64,000 nucleotides of DNA from Edaphobacter sp. GTDB taxonomy: Bacteria; Acidobacteriota; Terriglobia; Terriglobales; Acidobacteriaceae. Of the stretch, positions 51,225-60,738 are shown one piece after another (position 1 is the first letter of the stretch; every line of letters starts with the position of its first letter). A model generated the notes under the pieces. The model saw only the letters and a list, made by a program, of their open reading frames with translations, was not told the origin of the DNA and ran no database searches. The stretch is from the NCBI GenBank assembly GCA_025462755.1, contig JAOAPF010000447.1:1-64000 (forward strand), read 5' to 3'. Both the position numbers and the translations under genes were made by a program.

Positions 51225-54200
51225 TTAGAAGTTGATCTTCAGGGCAAACTGCCCGAAGCGACGCTCGTCATTCGCGCCACCGAAGAGGCCGATACCGCCC
51301 TTGGACGCCGTGATCGGCACCGGCACGCCGGGGCCAACGTTGGCAACGTCATCCAGCGATTCCTGAATGAAGAGATTGTGATGGTTCAGCAGATCGAATC
51401 CCTCTGCGCGAAACTCCACATTGATCTGTTCATGGATTGGAAAGATCTTGCTGACAGAAGCATCGAACGTCCACGCTCCCGGTCCGCGGAAGCTGTTACG
51501 AGCGACCATGGTTGGAGGGAAAGGGCCCCAGTCGGAGATTCCATCCGGAAAGACCTTAGGATTTGGGTTAAGCGCTGGATTTCCAAAGCTCACCGCTGCC
51601 GGAAGGTTGCCGATGTGATAGCTGTTCGCGCCCCCGCCAGTGACACCAGCGGGTATCTTCGTAAAGGTGTGCTGTGAAATAACTCCGGCCGCCGGCGTAT
51701 ACCGCGCCACCTGATAGCCACTGTTATTATTCGTGCTGTCGAAGTAGGAGAATGGCACACCGGTACGGACCGTATAGATGCCCGTCACCTGCCAGCCGCC
51801 CACCGTCTCATTGATTAATTTGTTGCTTAGCTTCGGCGTCCGGTACAGCGGCGCGATCACCAGGCGCTGACGAATATCAAGGTCCCCACTGCCACGGTCG
51901 AATCCCGGATTGAATGGCTGCAAATATCCAAGGCCGAACGCATTGTTCGTCTCTGAGAACGTTGTGCTCAGATCATCCAGTTGATGCGCAACCGTGTAAT
52001 TGGCGACCAGGCTCAACCCGGTATTGCGGTAATTCGTAGTCTGGAATTGGACGTTGATCGACTGATAGTACGAGTCGCCATTGGAGCCCCGGTTATTGAT
52101 ATTGGAGTATTGGTTGTTGAGTCTTGTCAGTGTTGGAGCGCTTCCACCGACGGTCAATGGGTCGCCGAGCAGCACATTCCCGCCGCCCTGCGTATTGATA
52201 TTCTTGATGTCATACAGATGGAGCCCGCGCGCGCCCGCATACTGGAGTGATACCAGTGTGTTGCGCGCCAGTTGCCGATCGATTGCCGCGTCCCAGAACT
52301 GCGTCTGCGCCGTCCGAATATGCTCATCCACATTCCTCAGACTGGTGGGCGGCAGCGCAACGTTACCGGAAGCACCCGCCAGCGGACCCTGGTTCGAAGT
52401 CGTGATCTTCGTATTGTTGATCACGACCACGGCGTAGGCCGGGGGATTCTGAATCACGTTGAAGGTTACATTGCCGAAATTACGCTCATAACTGATGCCG
52501 TAACCGCCGCGAAACGACGTCTTGCCGTCCCCGAACAGGTCGAGGGCAAAGCCGATACGCGGCGAGACAGTACCGTACGACGGGCTCCACAGCGAGCCGA
52601 TAGGACTGGTCGGAGCGGTAAATACCTGGCCGGTCCGAACGCTCTGGACGTAGCTCCCCGAGCCGTAGTAGAAGTTGGAGTCCAGATTCTGATGGTTGTT
52701 ATGCTGGACACCAAAGTACTCATAGCGCAAACCATAATTGAACGTAAGCCTCGGCGTGAGCTTGAAGGAATCCTGTGCATATACCGCCCAGTCGTGGAAG
52801 CGATTGCTCCGCGCAAAGACCGGCGGTATCGCCGGCAGGTTAATCGAACACGCGGGCGTCTGAGCCAACGTGCCAGTGTATGGGTTCAGCACGCAAGGCA
52901 ACGCGCCCTGAGCATTTACTGCAGCTGAAAACTGGAACAGATTTCCGGTTACCAGTCCATTCAATCCGTTCGTCCGGTTGGTGCCGATCTGCTCTGCCGC
53001 CTGCGCGTACGCTCCATAAGCGTTATTGGCCTGCATGTACACGATCTGCGCGCCAAACTGCATGGAATGTTTTCCTTTTTGCACATTCAGGTCCTGATTG
53101 ACCTGGATGGTGTTTTGCGGTCCGCCAAAGGGAAGGCCACCATTCGCGGGGTTGAAGTCGTAAAAGCCAGGCAGCTGAATGAAGAAAGATGTTCCCGGCA
53201 GCTGCGCATTGGTTGAAACAGTCAGCGTCGGCACATTCTGCAGACTCGTGTTGTACGTCAATGGAGAGTTGAATCTGCTGAAGCTGAGCTTGGTCGTTTC
53301 GGTCAGGTAAGGATTGAAAACGTGGTTCGCGCTCAGAAGATAGGCCGTGGCGAAGTCCGCCGAGGCCACGTTGTATTGATTGTATGGCGATGCAAACGCC
53401 GATCCGCTCTGATCGGCTTCGTTGTAGTTGGCATAGCGGAAGAAAATCTGGGTGCGGTCGCTCAGGTTGTAGTCAAACCGCCCAACGACGTTGTAGGTAT
53501 TTTGCGGAAGACTGCCGCCGGTGTTGGTTGCGGCGGGATACGCCACGGTACCGAAAGCCGGCGTGGTGGCGGGAACTCCTGCAATTCCAAGCTGGCCGGC
53601 AGTGTATGTATTTGTGAAGTTGAAGCTCTTTCCGCCACCGTATTGCGCAAAGAAAGCCTGCGTGTTGGGTGCGGTAAGGGCGAGGAACTGGGGCGTGGGA
53701 ACCGCTGCAATGCTTATCGCGGTACTGCGGACGCGAATCCACTCCGTGCTGCCGAAGAAGAACAGCTTGTCCTTGAGAATTGGGCCGCCAACCGCGAAGC
53801 CAAACTGGTTGCGTGTGTACTTGCCCTTGGGAAGACCCTGCTGAGCATTGAGGACAGTGTTCGACGTGTAGGCGGAGAGACGATTGAACTCCCAGACAAC
53901 GCCGTGAAATGCGTTGGTTCCGCTCTTCGTGGTCACATTGACGATTCCGCCGGAGGCCCGGCCGTACTGGGGTTCGTAGTTACTGGTCTGGACGCGAAAC
54001 TCCTGGGTGGCGTCCTGCGGAATGTACACGCCGACGTTATCGGCGAAGGCGCTGATGTTTTCAACGCCATCCAACAGAATTTCAGTGCCGCTGGATCGCT
54101 GTCCGTTGATATTGAAGCCGACACCTCGCGTAGTCGCGTTCTGTGAGTTTCCGTTCGAAGCGTTTCTCGAATCGCCGCTGTTGGTGCTATCGCCGGCGGA

Positions 54201-54725
54201 TACGTTGCCCGCAAGCGCCACCAGATCATATGGATTGCGGGTGAGGCTCGGCATCTGTGCAACCTGGGTTGCGTTCACGATCTGCGATAGTTCCTGTGTC
54301 TGCGTGTTTGCCTGCGCGCCACCCTCAGCGGTCACCTCGACGGAGGTGTTCTCTTGCGTCACGGACAGCTTGGCGTCCAATGTCACCTTGGCCGCGACCG
54401 TGACCTCAACCCGAGTGGTGGAGGGATGAAATCCAGCGCCCGTTACGGTCACTTCATACTGGGCTGGTTGCAGGCCCGTGACAACGTAGGCGCCCGTTCC
54501 GCTGGTGGTTACGGTACGAACTGCATTTGTGCCGAGGTTCTTAACCGTGACGGTTGCATTAGGCACAACCGCGCCGGTAGGGTCGGTAACGGTTCCCGAA
54601 ATCTGCCCTGCCTCCTGTCCCCGCGCCGCCGAACCAAATGCAAATATCGCTAGAAGCACCATTCCAACGAACAGCGCAGTCTTATGCCGTAGGCAATCGC
54701 CTAGCATTCTGTATTCAGTTGACAT
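51225..54725 (-). CDS. Oar-like TonB-dependent receptor, second copy
   Basis: 1166 residues, ATG 54725 preceded by GGAGAAGGA. The signal peptide (LFVGMVLLAIFAFGSAARG) leads to a CarboxypepD_reg domain (GQISGTVTDPTGAVVPNATV, YVVTGLQPAQYEVTVTGAGF), a plug (NINGQRSSGTEILLDGVENI, FRVQTSNYEPQYGRASGGIV) and a barrel ending in FGQFALKINF. The layout matches the gene at 47294, but the two are diverged in sequence. Substrate unknown; oligosaccharide uptake is usual for the family. It is closed by a strong terminator. Confidence 0.93.
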   Translation of the reverse strand: MSTEYRMLGDCLRHKTALFVGMVLLAIFAFGSAARGQEAGQISGTVTDPTGAVVPNATVTVKNLGTNAVRTVTTSGTGAYVVTGLQPAQYEVTVTGAGFHPSTTRVEVTVAAKVTLDAKLSVTQENTSVEVTAEGGAQANTQTQELSQIVNATQVAQMPSLTRNPYDLVALAGNVSAGDSTNSGDSRNASNGNSQNATTRGVGFNINGQRSSGTEILLDGVENISAFADNVGVYIPQDATQEFRVQTSNYEPQYGRASGGIVNVTTKSGTNAFHGVVWEFNRLSAYTSNTVLNAQQGLPKGKYTRNQFGFAVGGPILKDKLFFFGSTEWIRVRSTAISIAAVPTPQFLALTAPNTQAFFAQYGGGKSFNFTNTYTAGQLGIAGVPATTPAFGTVAYPAATNTGGSLPQNTYNVVGRFDYNLSDRTQIFFRYANYNEADQSGSAFASPYNQYNVASADFATAYLLSANHVFNPYLTETTKLSFSRFNSPLTYNTSLQNVPTLTVSTNAQLPGTSFFIQLPGFYDFNPANGGLPFGGPQNTIQVNQDLNVQKGKHSMQFGAQIVYMQANNAYGAYAQAAEQIGTNRTNGLNGLVTGNLFQFSAAVNAQGALPCVLNPYTGTLAQTPACSINLPAIPPVFARSNRFHDWAVYAQDSFKLTPRLTFNYGLRYEYFGVQHNNHQNLDSNFYYGSGSYVQSVRTGQVFTAPTSPIGSLWSPSYGTVSPRIGFALDLFGDGKTSFRGGYGISYERNFGNVTFNVIQNPPAYAVVVINNTKITTSNQGPLAGASGNVALPPTSLRNVDEHIRTAQTQFWDAAIDRQLARNTLVSLQYAGARGLHLYDIKNINTQGGGNVLLGDPLTVGGSAPTLTRLNNQYSNINNRGSNGDSYYQSINVQFQTTNYRNTGLSLVANYTVAHQLDDLSTTFSETNNAFGLGYLQPFNPGFDRGSGDLDIRQRLVIAPLYRTPKLSNKLINETVGGWQVTGIYTVRTGVPFSYFDSTNNNSGYQVARYTPAAGVISQHTFTKIPAGVTGGGANSYHIGNLPAAVSFGNPALNPNPKVFPDGISDWGPFPPTMVARNSFRGPGAWTFDASVSKIFPIHEQINVEFRAEGFDLLNHHNLFIQESLDDVANVGPGVPVPITASKGGIGLFGGANDERRFGQFALKINF

Positions 54726-55621
54726 AATCCTTCTCCAAATTTTCTGTCGCTCTGCGAGCTCGAGCGGCTGGTCCCCAAAGATGCGGACGCTACGAAAGCC
54801 TCCGCGACGGCATTACGCCAATACGCAATTCACGCGCCAAACTTGCGCTCATGCAAATAAAGCACCAAGCACACAAAAGGTGTAGAACCAACCACAAAAC
54901 CACCAAAAAAGCTATGAAAAAGTGGAGAGAAGACGGTGATTTTACAACTCACCATCATATTGTGTGCCTGTCTCCATCTCGGATCAAACTAGTCTGATAT
55001 TTCGCTTGATATCGGACTAACTCTGTCGTATATTCAGGCCACCGAGTTTATGGAACACATAAACTGCCTGTGCTATTCGACTTGCCCGACAAACGGGTCC
55101 AGAGGAATTGGCTAACTGCGATCGCAAGCGCAAAGCTGCTAAAGAAACATGGGACAAACGGTATGAATCCGCATCGGAAAGGAGCCAGGCTGAGACGCAT
55201 GACAGAGACCGTGGTCGATCTCCGTTAAGTTATAGATTTGAACGATATCCCTTCGAATATCAAGAACTTGGGACGGACATTAATTTTCCAGGGACGAATC
55301 CGGCGCGATCAGGGACCAATGGACAACCGTGCCGCAGCGACACCGGGTAAGCAGCGAATCGCATATTGAAATTGGAATTGTTGCCCAGATTCAGCAGAGC
55401 GAAGGGGTTGTTTAAAGCGAAGGTTGGCACCGTTGGAAGGTGCGTAGTTCGAGCCCTTCAACTCGGCTCAAAACCTTATTGCATATCAGGTAGGAACTTC
55501 AAGTTTTCGCATGGCCTCGGCCATCAAGCGGAACTTCGAAGGCTAGCGGTCAAGGACGAAGCATGCTTTCTCGACGATTTCCTTGATTTGGTGGTAGCTG
55601 AATTCTTTGGAGGAGCAAAGT
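54726..55621. other. Intergenic, 896 bp, between divergent receptor genes
   Basis: The largest gene-poor gap in the window, visibly more AT-rich than its surroundings. Frames at 55108-55350 and 55366-55758 (plus) show no domain, no ribosome site and poor composition. It must hold the promoters of both receptors. No Fur-box-like 19-bp palindrome could be picked with confidence. It may contain decayed gene remains that I cannot identify. Confidence 0.5.
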
Positions 55622-58246
55622 ATGACGCAAGTGATGCAAAGAACAATGGCGGGCAAGAAAATGAATGGGGCGATCCTTGGCCGAACTCGCGGGTGGATCG
55701 CGGCGGGAACCCTGGCAGCATATTCGGTCATCGGCGGAACCAAGTCCGCCCTGGCTGAGAAGGAGAGGACCGACCCGGCGGCCGCGACGGCAGCGGAGGC
55801 GACGCTGCCGCTGAAGAAGTTCGACATTTCCCCCGGGCCACTGGACGGCGCAATTGAGGCCTATAAGAAGGCTACCGGACGAACCGTGAAGGTTGTACTC
55901 CCAGCGGGGACCCTGGCCGGATTCAACTCGCAGGGACTGGTCGGGCTCTATCGCGAAGACGAGGCGCTGCGCCTGCTTCTGGATGGGACGGGGTTGAACT
56001 ATCGCGTGGAGGATGCCACGACGATGGTCGTGGGGGTGCAAGCGAAAGACACCGTGTCTGTAACCGATCCCGTCACTAATTCTGTCTCGCTGACGAAGTT
56101 TACCGAGCCTCTCCTGACCACCGCGCAGAGCATCACGGTAATTCCGCAGTTTGTGGTGAAGGACGAAGGAGTGACGACGCTGCGCGACACACTGCGGAAT
56201 GTACCAGGTATCAGCCTCGCCGCCGGTGAAGCGGGAGCGCAGGGCGACAATCTGACTATTCGCGGCTTTACCGCGCGGAACGACATCTTTCTCGACGGGA
56301 TCAGAGACTTCGGCAGCTACTATCGCGACACGTTCAACTATGAACAGGTGGAGGCACTAGAGGGGCCAGCGGGAATTGAGTTCGGACGCGGATCGACCGG
56401 CGGTGTGGTCAACCAGGAGAGCAAGGTCCCGACGGTGCAGCAGTTCGCCCATGTGGAGGCGATGTTCGGCACCGACAAGACACGAAGAGTTACAGCAGAC
56501 CTGAACAGCAGTGAGTGGAACGCAATGGGTGGCACAGCGTTTCGATTGAACCTGATGGAACAGGAGAGCGGCGTCGCAGGAAGAGACTTCGCTGATATTC
56601 GCCGCTGGGGCGTTGCACCCTCTGTATCGATTGGCCTGAACACAAAGACACCGGCGACGTTGAACTACGTTCATCTCCAGGAAAACGACACACCCGACTA
56701 TGGATTGCCATGGTTCAACAACGCAGTGGCGCCAGGTCCGATCCGGCACAACTACTATGGGTTTCCGGACGAGAACTATCTACAAACCAACGACGACATT
56801 CTTACGCTGAAGGTAGAGCATGAGTTTTCGCCGGGCGTGAATCTCCACACGATCGCGCGGGCAGCGAACTACCCGCGACAAGCGCAGATTACAGAGCCGC
56901 AGATCTGCTCAAACGCTCCGGCGAGCGTTCCCCTCGGTGGAGTAGTAGCCTCGCTCCCGACCTCCGCGGTGAATACAGCGCTTCCCTGCCCTTACACGGC
57001 TTCGAGCGATCCAACCACCATCGTCATAAATCGAAATCAGATCCAAACCAAAAGCGTTGAGAGCGATCTGTGGGACCAGACAGAGGTAACCGCACGCTTC
57101 AAGTTGCTCGGGGTTAAGAATTCACTGATGGCTGGTGTCGAGGGCGGGCAGGAAATCTCAAATCCCATCCGTTCCAGCTACACGATCAACAAAATCAACA
57201 CCGTGCCTTCAACGCCATTAGTGGATCCGAATCCGCACCAGCCGTTTTCCGGGACCGGATATATCACGTCCATCGTGCATACGAAGTCGGAGAGCGTCGG
57301 CGTCTACTTTGTCGACACCGTGAAACTTGGAGACCTCTTCGAGATAAGTGGCGGTGTGCGGTGGGACCGCTTCGACACCGGATACAACCTGTGGCAGCCG
57401 ACACCGCCGAAGGGTGGCGTAGTCACTGCGCCTGTCGCACCCATCAGGCGCGTGGATCAGCAGCCGAGTTACCGTGCCGCCTTCGTCTATAAACCGTCGA
57501 GCCACGGCAGCCTGTACTTCGACTATGGCACGAGCTTCAATCCCGGCGCAGAGTCGCTGAGCCTGAGCGTCGGGCTGGCGAACAGCTCGGCGGCACCGGA
57601 AGAGAACGAAACGTACGAGGCAGGAGTGAAGTGGAACTTCCTGAACGAGCGGCTAATGGCCGAGGGCGCAGTCTTCCGAACCGAAAAGGACAACGCGAGA
57701 GAGACCGATCCCACGAACGCGAACAATATCGTCGCGGCAGGAAATCAGCTGGTAAGAGGCCTGCAGTTCAGCCTGGTGGGAAGACTGCCGCAGGGGATGG
57801 ACGTCGTTGCCGGCTATGCATACCTCGACAGCGCGGTGGTCTACTCGAAGTTCTTCCCAACTTCGGTGGGATATCCGCTGGCGAATGTTCCGAAGCAAAC
57901 GTTCAATCTATTCATCACGCATCGGCTACCGTGGCGAGTGAACGCAGGGGTGGGTGGGAACTATGTAGCCAGCAGAACCGCGAGTTCTACCGTGCCGTTT
58001 GTTCCGACCGGCTATGCGCCGAATCCAAACGGTCCCGGCTTCATTGTGACCAGCGTGGCCATGAAGCAGGTCCCAGGTTACTGGATCTTCGATGCGATGT
58101 TAAGGCGGCCAATATCGGAGCGTCTGGAGTTGCAGGCAAACGTGAACAATTTGCTGAACCGGTCCTACATTGACCTGCCGCATCCGAGCCACCTGATTCC
58201 AGGTGCGGGAGCGAATGCGCTGATCGGGATCAACTTTAAATTCTGA
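55622..58246 (+). CDS. TonB-dependent siderophore receptor with N-terminal STN domain
   Basis: 874 residues from ATG 55622 (GGAGGAG six bases upstream). After the signal region an STN/secretin-TonB short domain is seen at about 65-130 (KKFDISPGPLDGAIEAYKKA, LYREDEALRLLLDGTGLNYR). The plug follows (ITVIPQFVVKDEGVTTLRDT, DNLTIRGFTARNDIFLDGIR, GPAGIEFGRGSTGGVVNQ), then the barrel ending in NNLLNRSYIDLPHPSHLIPG and GINFKF. It belongs to the catecholate-siderophore (Fiu-like) group. The STN domain normally signals through a FecR anti-sigma factor, yet no fecI/fecR is nearby. The iron-dependent dioxygenase PiuC lies 25 bp downstream, the usual partner. Confidence 0.95.
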   Translation: MTQVMQRTMAGKKMNGAILGRTRGWIAAGTLAAYSVIGGTKSALAEKERTDPAAATAAEATLPLKKFDISPGPLDGAIEAYKKATGRTVKVVLPAGTLAGFNSQGLVGLYREDEALRLLLDGTGLNYRVEDATTMVVGVQAKDTVSVTDPVTNSVSLTKFTEPLLTTAQSITVIPQFVVKDEGVTTLRDTLRNVPGISLAAGEAGAQGDNLTIRGFTARNDIFLDGIRDFGSYYRDTFNYEQVEALEGPAGIEFGRGSTGGVVNQESKVPTVQQFAHVEAMFGTDKTRRVTADLNSSEWNAMGGTAFRLNLMEQESGVAGRDFADIRRWGVAPSVSIGLNTKTPATLNYVHLQENDTPDYGLPWFNNAVAPGPIRHNYYGFPDENYLQTNDDILTLKVEHEFSPGVNLHTIARAANYPRQAQITEPQICSNAPASVPLGGVVASLPTSAVNTALPCPYTASSDPTTIVINRNQIQTKSVESDLWDQTEVTARFKLLGVKNSLMAGVEGGQEISNPIRSSYTINKINTVPSTPLVDPNPHQPFSGTGYITSIVHTKSESVGVYFVDTVKLGDLFEISGGVRWDRFDTGYNLWQPTPPKGGVVTAPVAPIRRVDQQPSYRAAFVYKPSSHGSLYFDYGTSFNPGAESLSLSVGLANSSAAPEENETYEAGVKWNFLNERLMAEGAVFRTEKDNARETDPTNANNIVAAGNQLVRGLQFSLVGRLPQGMDVVAGYAYLDSAVVYSKFFPTSVGYPLANVPKQTFNLFITHRLPWRVNAGVGGNYVASRTASSTVPFVPTGYAPNPNGPGFIVTSVAMKQVPGYWIFDAMLRRPISERLELQANVNNLLNRSYIDLPHPSHLIPGAGANALIGINFKF

Positions 58247-58271
58247 GCTTTTGACGAATGTAGGAGAGTAA

Positions 58272-58952
58272 ATGCTGATTACGATTCCCGATGTGTTGAC
58301 GGTCGGTGAGGTGGCTCAGGCAAGAGCCGCGCTCGACGCTGCCGAGTGGGTCGATGGCAAAGTGACAGCCGGATATCAGGCGCAGACCGTCAAGGAGAAC
58401 CTGCAACTCCCCGAGGGACATCCCGTGACAGTGAAGCTGGGCGAAATGGTGCTGGCGGCGCTGGCACGCTCCCCGCTGTTCATGTCGGCGGCGCTGCCGC
58501 TGCGCGTGTTTCCCCCGATGTTCAACCGGTATACCGGCGGCGGACACTTCGGCACCCATGTAGATACGGCGATTCGCGCGACGGCAACAACCGGACAGCG
58601 AATCCGAACAGATATTTCGGCCACGCTTTTCTTGTCGGCCCCGGAGGAGTATCAGGGCGGCGAACTCTTTATAGAGGACACCTATGGCATGCATTCGGTG
58701 AAACTGCCGGCCGGGCATATGGTCTTGTATCCGGCGACGAGTCTCCATCGCGTTGCTCCAGTGACACGAGGTGCGCGGGTGGCTTCGTTCTTCTGGTTGC
58801 AGAGCATGATTCGAAGCGATGGAGACAGGACGCTCCTCTATGACCTGGACACTGCGATTCAGCGACTGGCGGCAGAGGCTCCGGGCAATGCAACGGAAGT
58901 CCAGTTGACCGGGGTTTACCACAACCTGCTGCGACGCTGGGCAGAGATGTAA
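58272..58952 (+). CDS. Fe(II)/2-oxoglutarate-dependent dioxygenase, PiuC/YbiX family
   Basis: 226 residues, ATG 58272 with AGGAG five bases upstream. A 2OG-Fe(II) oxygenase fold with iron ligands His96 and Asp98 (GTHVD) and His159, and 2OG-binding Arg169 ([12 protein letters not shown]). The family N-terminus ([20 protein letters not shown]) and [11 protein letters not shown] are typical. PKHD-type hydroxylases of this family are co-encoded with TonB siderophore receptors and are thought to process the siderophore or its complex. Spacing of 25 bp suggests one operon. Confidence 0.95.
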   Translation: MLITIPDVLTVGEVAQARAALDAAEWVDGKVTAGYQAQTVKENLQLPEGHPVTVKLGEMVLAALARSPLFMSAALPLRVFPPMFNRYTGGGHFGTHVDTAIRATATTGQRIRTDISATLFLSAPEEYQGGELFIEDTYGMHSVKLPAGHMVLYPATSLHRVAPVTRGARVASFFWLQSMIRSDGDRTLLYDLDTAIQRLAAEAPGNATEVQLTGVYHNLLRRWAEM

Positions 58953-59041
58953 ACCGTTGGTCAATGAACTCCCAATTGCCGTCAGCCGTTCGGAACCAAC
59001 TCGATAGAAGACCACTAGTCACACCCGGCGATGCTCCGCAG

Positions 59042-60598
59042 TCAGTCACAGTCTGCCGCGACCTCCTCCAAGCGCGGGCAAACGGTTGCAACATAACGGC
59101 TGAATGCCTCATCGCCACGAGCCTTCGCAAGTCCCTGCAGTTGCCCGATCTGCATCGGCGCAAGTTGGTTCGAGGGTACACACCCGAAGATTCTTACATC
59201 GGCGGCAAAGCGCTGTGGCGCATCCGGAAGGCTGTCGCGGCCGCTCATGCGAAACGACATCGGCGTCAATGGACCGAATATCAGCGGCCGTGCCAGCTCT
59301 GGCCAGCGTTCGAGCTCTGGTTCCACGCCTGCAGCGCGAGCAAACAGTATGGCCATCGTGTCGGTGAGCACCGTCTGTGGAGTGCCGCGGCGTGCACGAT
59401 ATGCCGCAACACCCGCTTCGAGCTCCTCTTTCGAAGGCGCGGCGATGGCTCCGCTCATGGTGTACGCAATCCAGCGCGCCTGCAGCTCAAGCACCGGATA
59501 GTACGGGCCAATCTGCTCGTACAATCCGACAAATGCCAGCCCCCGAAGGTCCGGGTGGAAGGTGAAGCTATAGAGATCGATATGCTGCGCATCGACATCC
59601 AGGGTTCGTCGCAGGTCATCACCTAAAAACGGCAGATCGAGATGGTAGCCGGTACCGAAGATAATGCCGTCAAAGTCCTCGGCACTCCCATCCATGAATC
59701 GCACCGTCCTGCCGTCCACAGACTCGATCCACGGTTTGATGGAGATACGCCCTTCAGCGACAAGCGGCAGAAAAAACTGGCTCATCGTGATGCCAGCCTT
59801 AAAGACATCGTCCGCTGGTTTGGGCGCTCCAAACTGCTCCGGACTCCCCGCCACTGTAAGCACGAACTGTTTGAAGCCGGCGCCAACTGTGGAGATAGGA
59901 AACCACTCTTTGCTCAGCGCCGAGAAGCGGGTGAAGGCCATGTGGTCCAACGGCACTCCGTTCACAAGCTTCGGCAGAACATAGCGCTGTCTGCGATTCG
60001 TCACAACAACGCGCGCAGCCCCCAGACCGGCCAGGTCGCTCGCGATCTCAACCGAACTGATTGCGCATCCGCCGACCAGCACCCGCAGACCGCGATAGTC
60101 CTCGGGACGCTTGTACGAAAAAGTGTGATTGACGCCAGCCGTCCCTGAAAACGTCCCCAGCCCCGGCACATCGGGAATCGTGGGCTTATGGTAGCGGCCC
60201 GTCGCAACCACGACCTGGCCAAATCGCTCCTCGCCGGCGTCCGTCCGGATAATCCAATCATCCGCATCTCGGCGAAGTTCGCGCACCGGTGTCTTCAACC
60301 GGGTACACCGAGTGAGATCGAACATCTTCGCATAACGTTCGAGATACTCGCCCATCGCCTCATTCGTCGGGTAGGTGGGCGTGCCGGCCTCATGCGGCAA
60401 ATCGCTGAAACACGTCATGACCCGGCTGGTATTCGTGCGCATAGCCGGCCACACACCACTGTGCTCAGGATCGGCGCTCCACTGCCCGCCAATTCGACTA
60501 CCCTGCTCAAACAGAACCGGCTCGAATCCTTCCGAATTCAGGTACCGCGCCGTAACCATTCCGGCAGGGCCTGCCCCAATAACCGCTACCTTTTCCAT
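59042..60598 (-). CDS. FAD-dependent monooxygenase (flavin-containing/Baeyer-Villiger type)
   Basis: 518 residues from ATG 60598, with GGAG seven bases upstream; ATG 60688 is in frame without one. The FAD-binding Rossmann motif is VAVIGAGPAGMVTARYL. The NADPH-site region is VLVGGCAISSVEIASDLAGL; its first glycines depart from the usual GxGxxG. The fingerprint region FSGTAGVNHTFSYKRPEDYR corresponds to the FxGxxxHxxxY signature of FMO/BVMO enzymes. The C-terminus (FRMSGRDSLPDAPQRFAADV) is family-like. Substrate unknown; convergent with the piuC-type gene and probably independent of it. Confidence 0.88.
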   Translation of the reverse strand: MEKVAVIGAGPAGMVTARYLNSEGFEPVLFEQGSRIGGQWSADPEHSGVWPAMRTNTSRVMTCFSDLPHEAGTPTYPTNEAMGEYLERYAKMFDLTRCTRLKTPVRELRRDADDWIIRTDAGEERFGQVVVATGRYHKPTIPDVPGLGTFSGTAGVNHTFSYKRPEDYRGLRVLVGGCAISSVEIASDLAGLGAARVVVTNRRQRYVLPKLVNGVPLDHMAFTRFSALSKEWFPISTVGAGFKQFVLTVAGSPEQFGAPKPADDVFKAGITMSQFFLPLVAEGRISIKPWIESVDGRTVRFMDGSAEDFDGIIFGTGYHLDLPFLGDDLRRTLDVDAQHIDLYSFTFHPDLRGLAFVGLYEQIGPYYPVLELQARWIAYTMSGAIAAPSKEELEAGVAAYRARRGTPQTVLTDTMAILFARAAGVEPELERWPELARPLIFGPLTPMSFRMSGRDSLPDAPQRFAADVRIFGCVPSNQLAPMQIGQLQGLAKARGDEAFSRYVATVCPRLEEVAADCD

Positions 60599-60738
60599 CG
60601 AAACACTCCGCTGCTCGGCCCGGAGACCGACTACGCGTTCATTCGCGCCTGATGGTTCAATTGGGCCCGGTTGTGTATTGTCGGCCATTCTAATGCATCG
60701 ATACGAAGTTCTCACCCCGCAGCCGCACTCGAACGGGA

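Noticed and set aside
53322-54146. 274-codon plus-strand frame
   Set aside because: Antisense to the second Oar-like receptor; no homology recognisable.
55366-55758. 130-codon plus-strand frame
   Set aside because: Overlaps the start of the siderophore receptor in another frame and lacks any motif.
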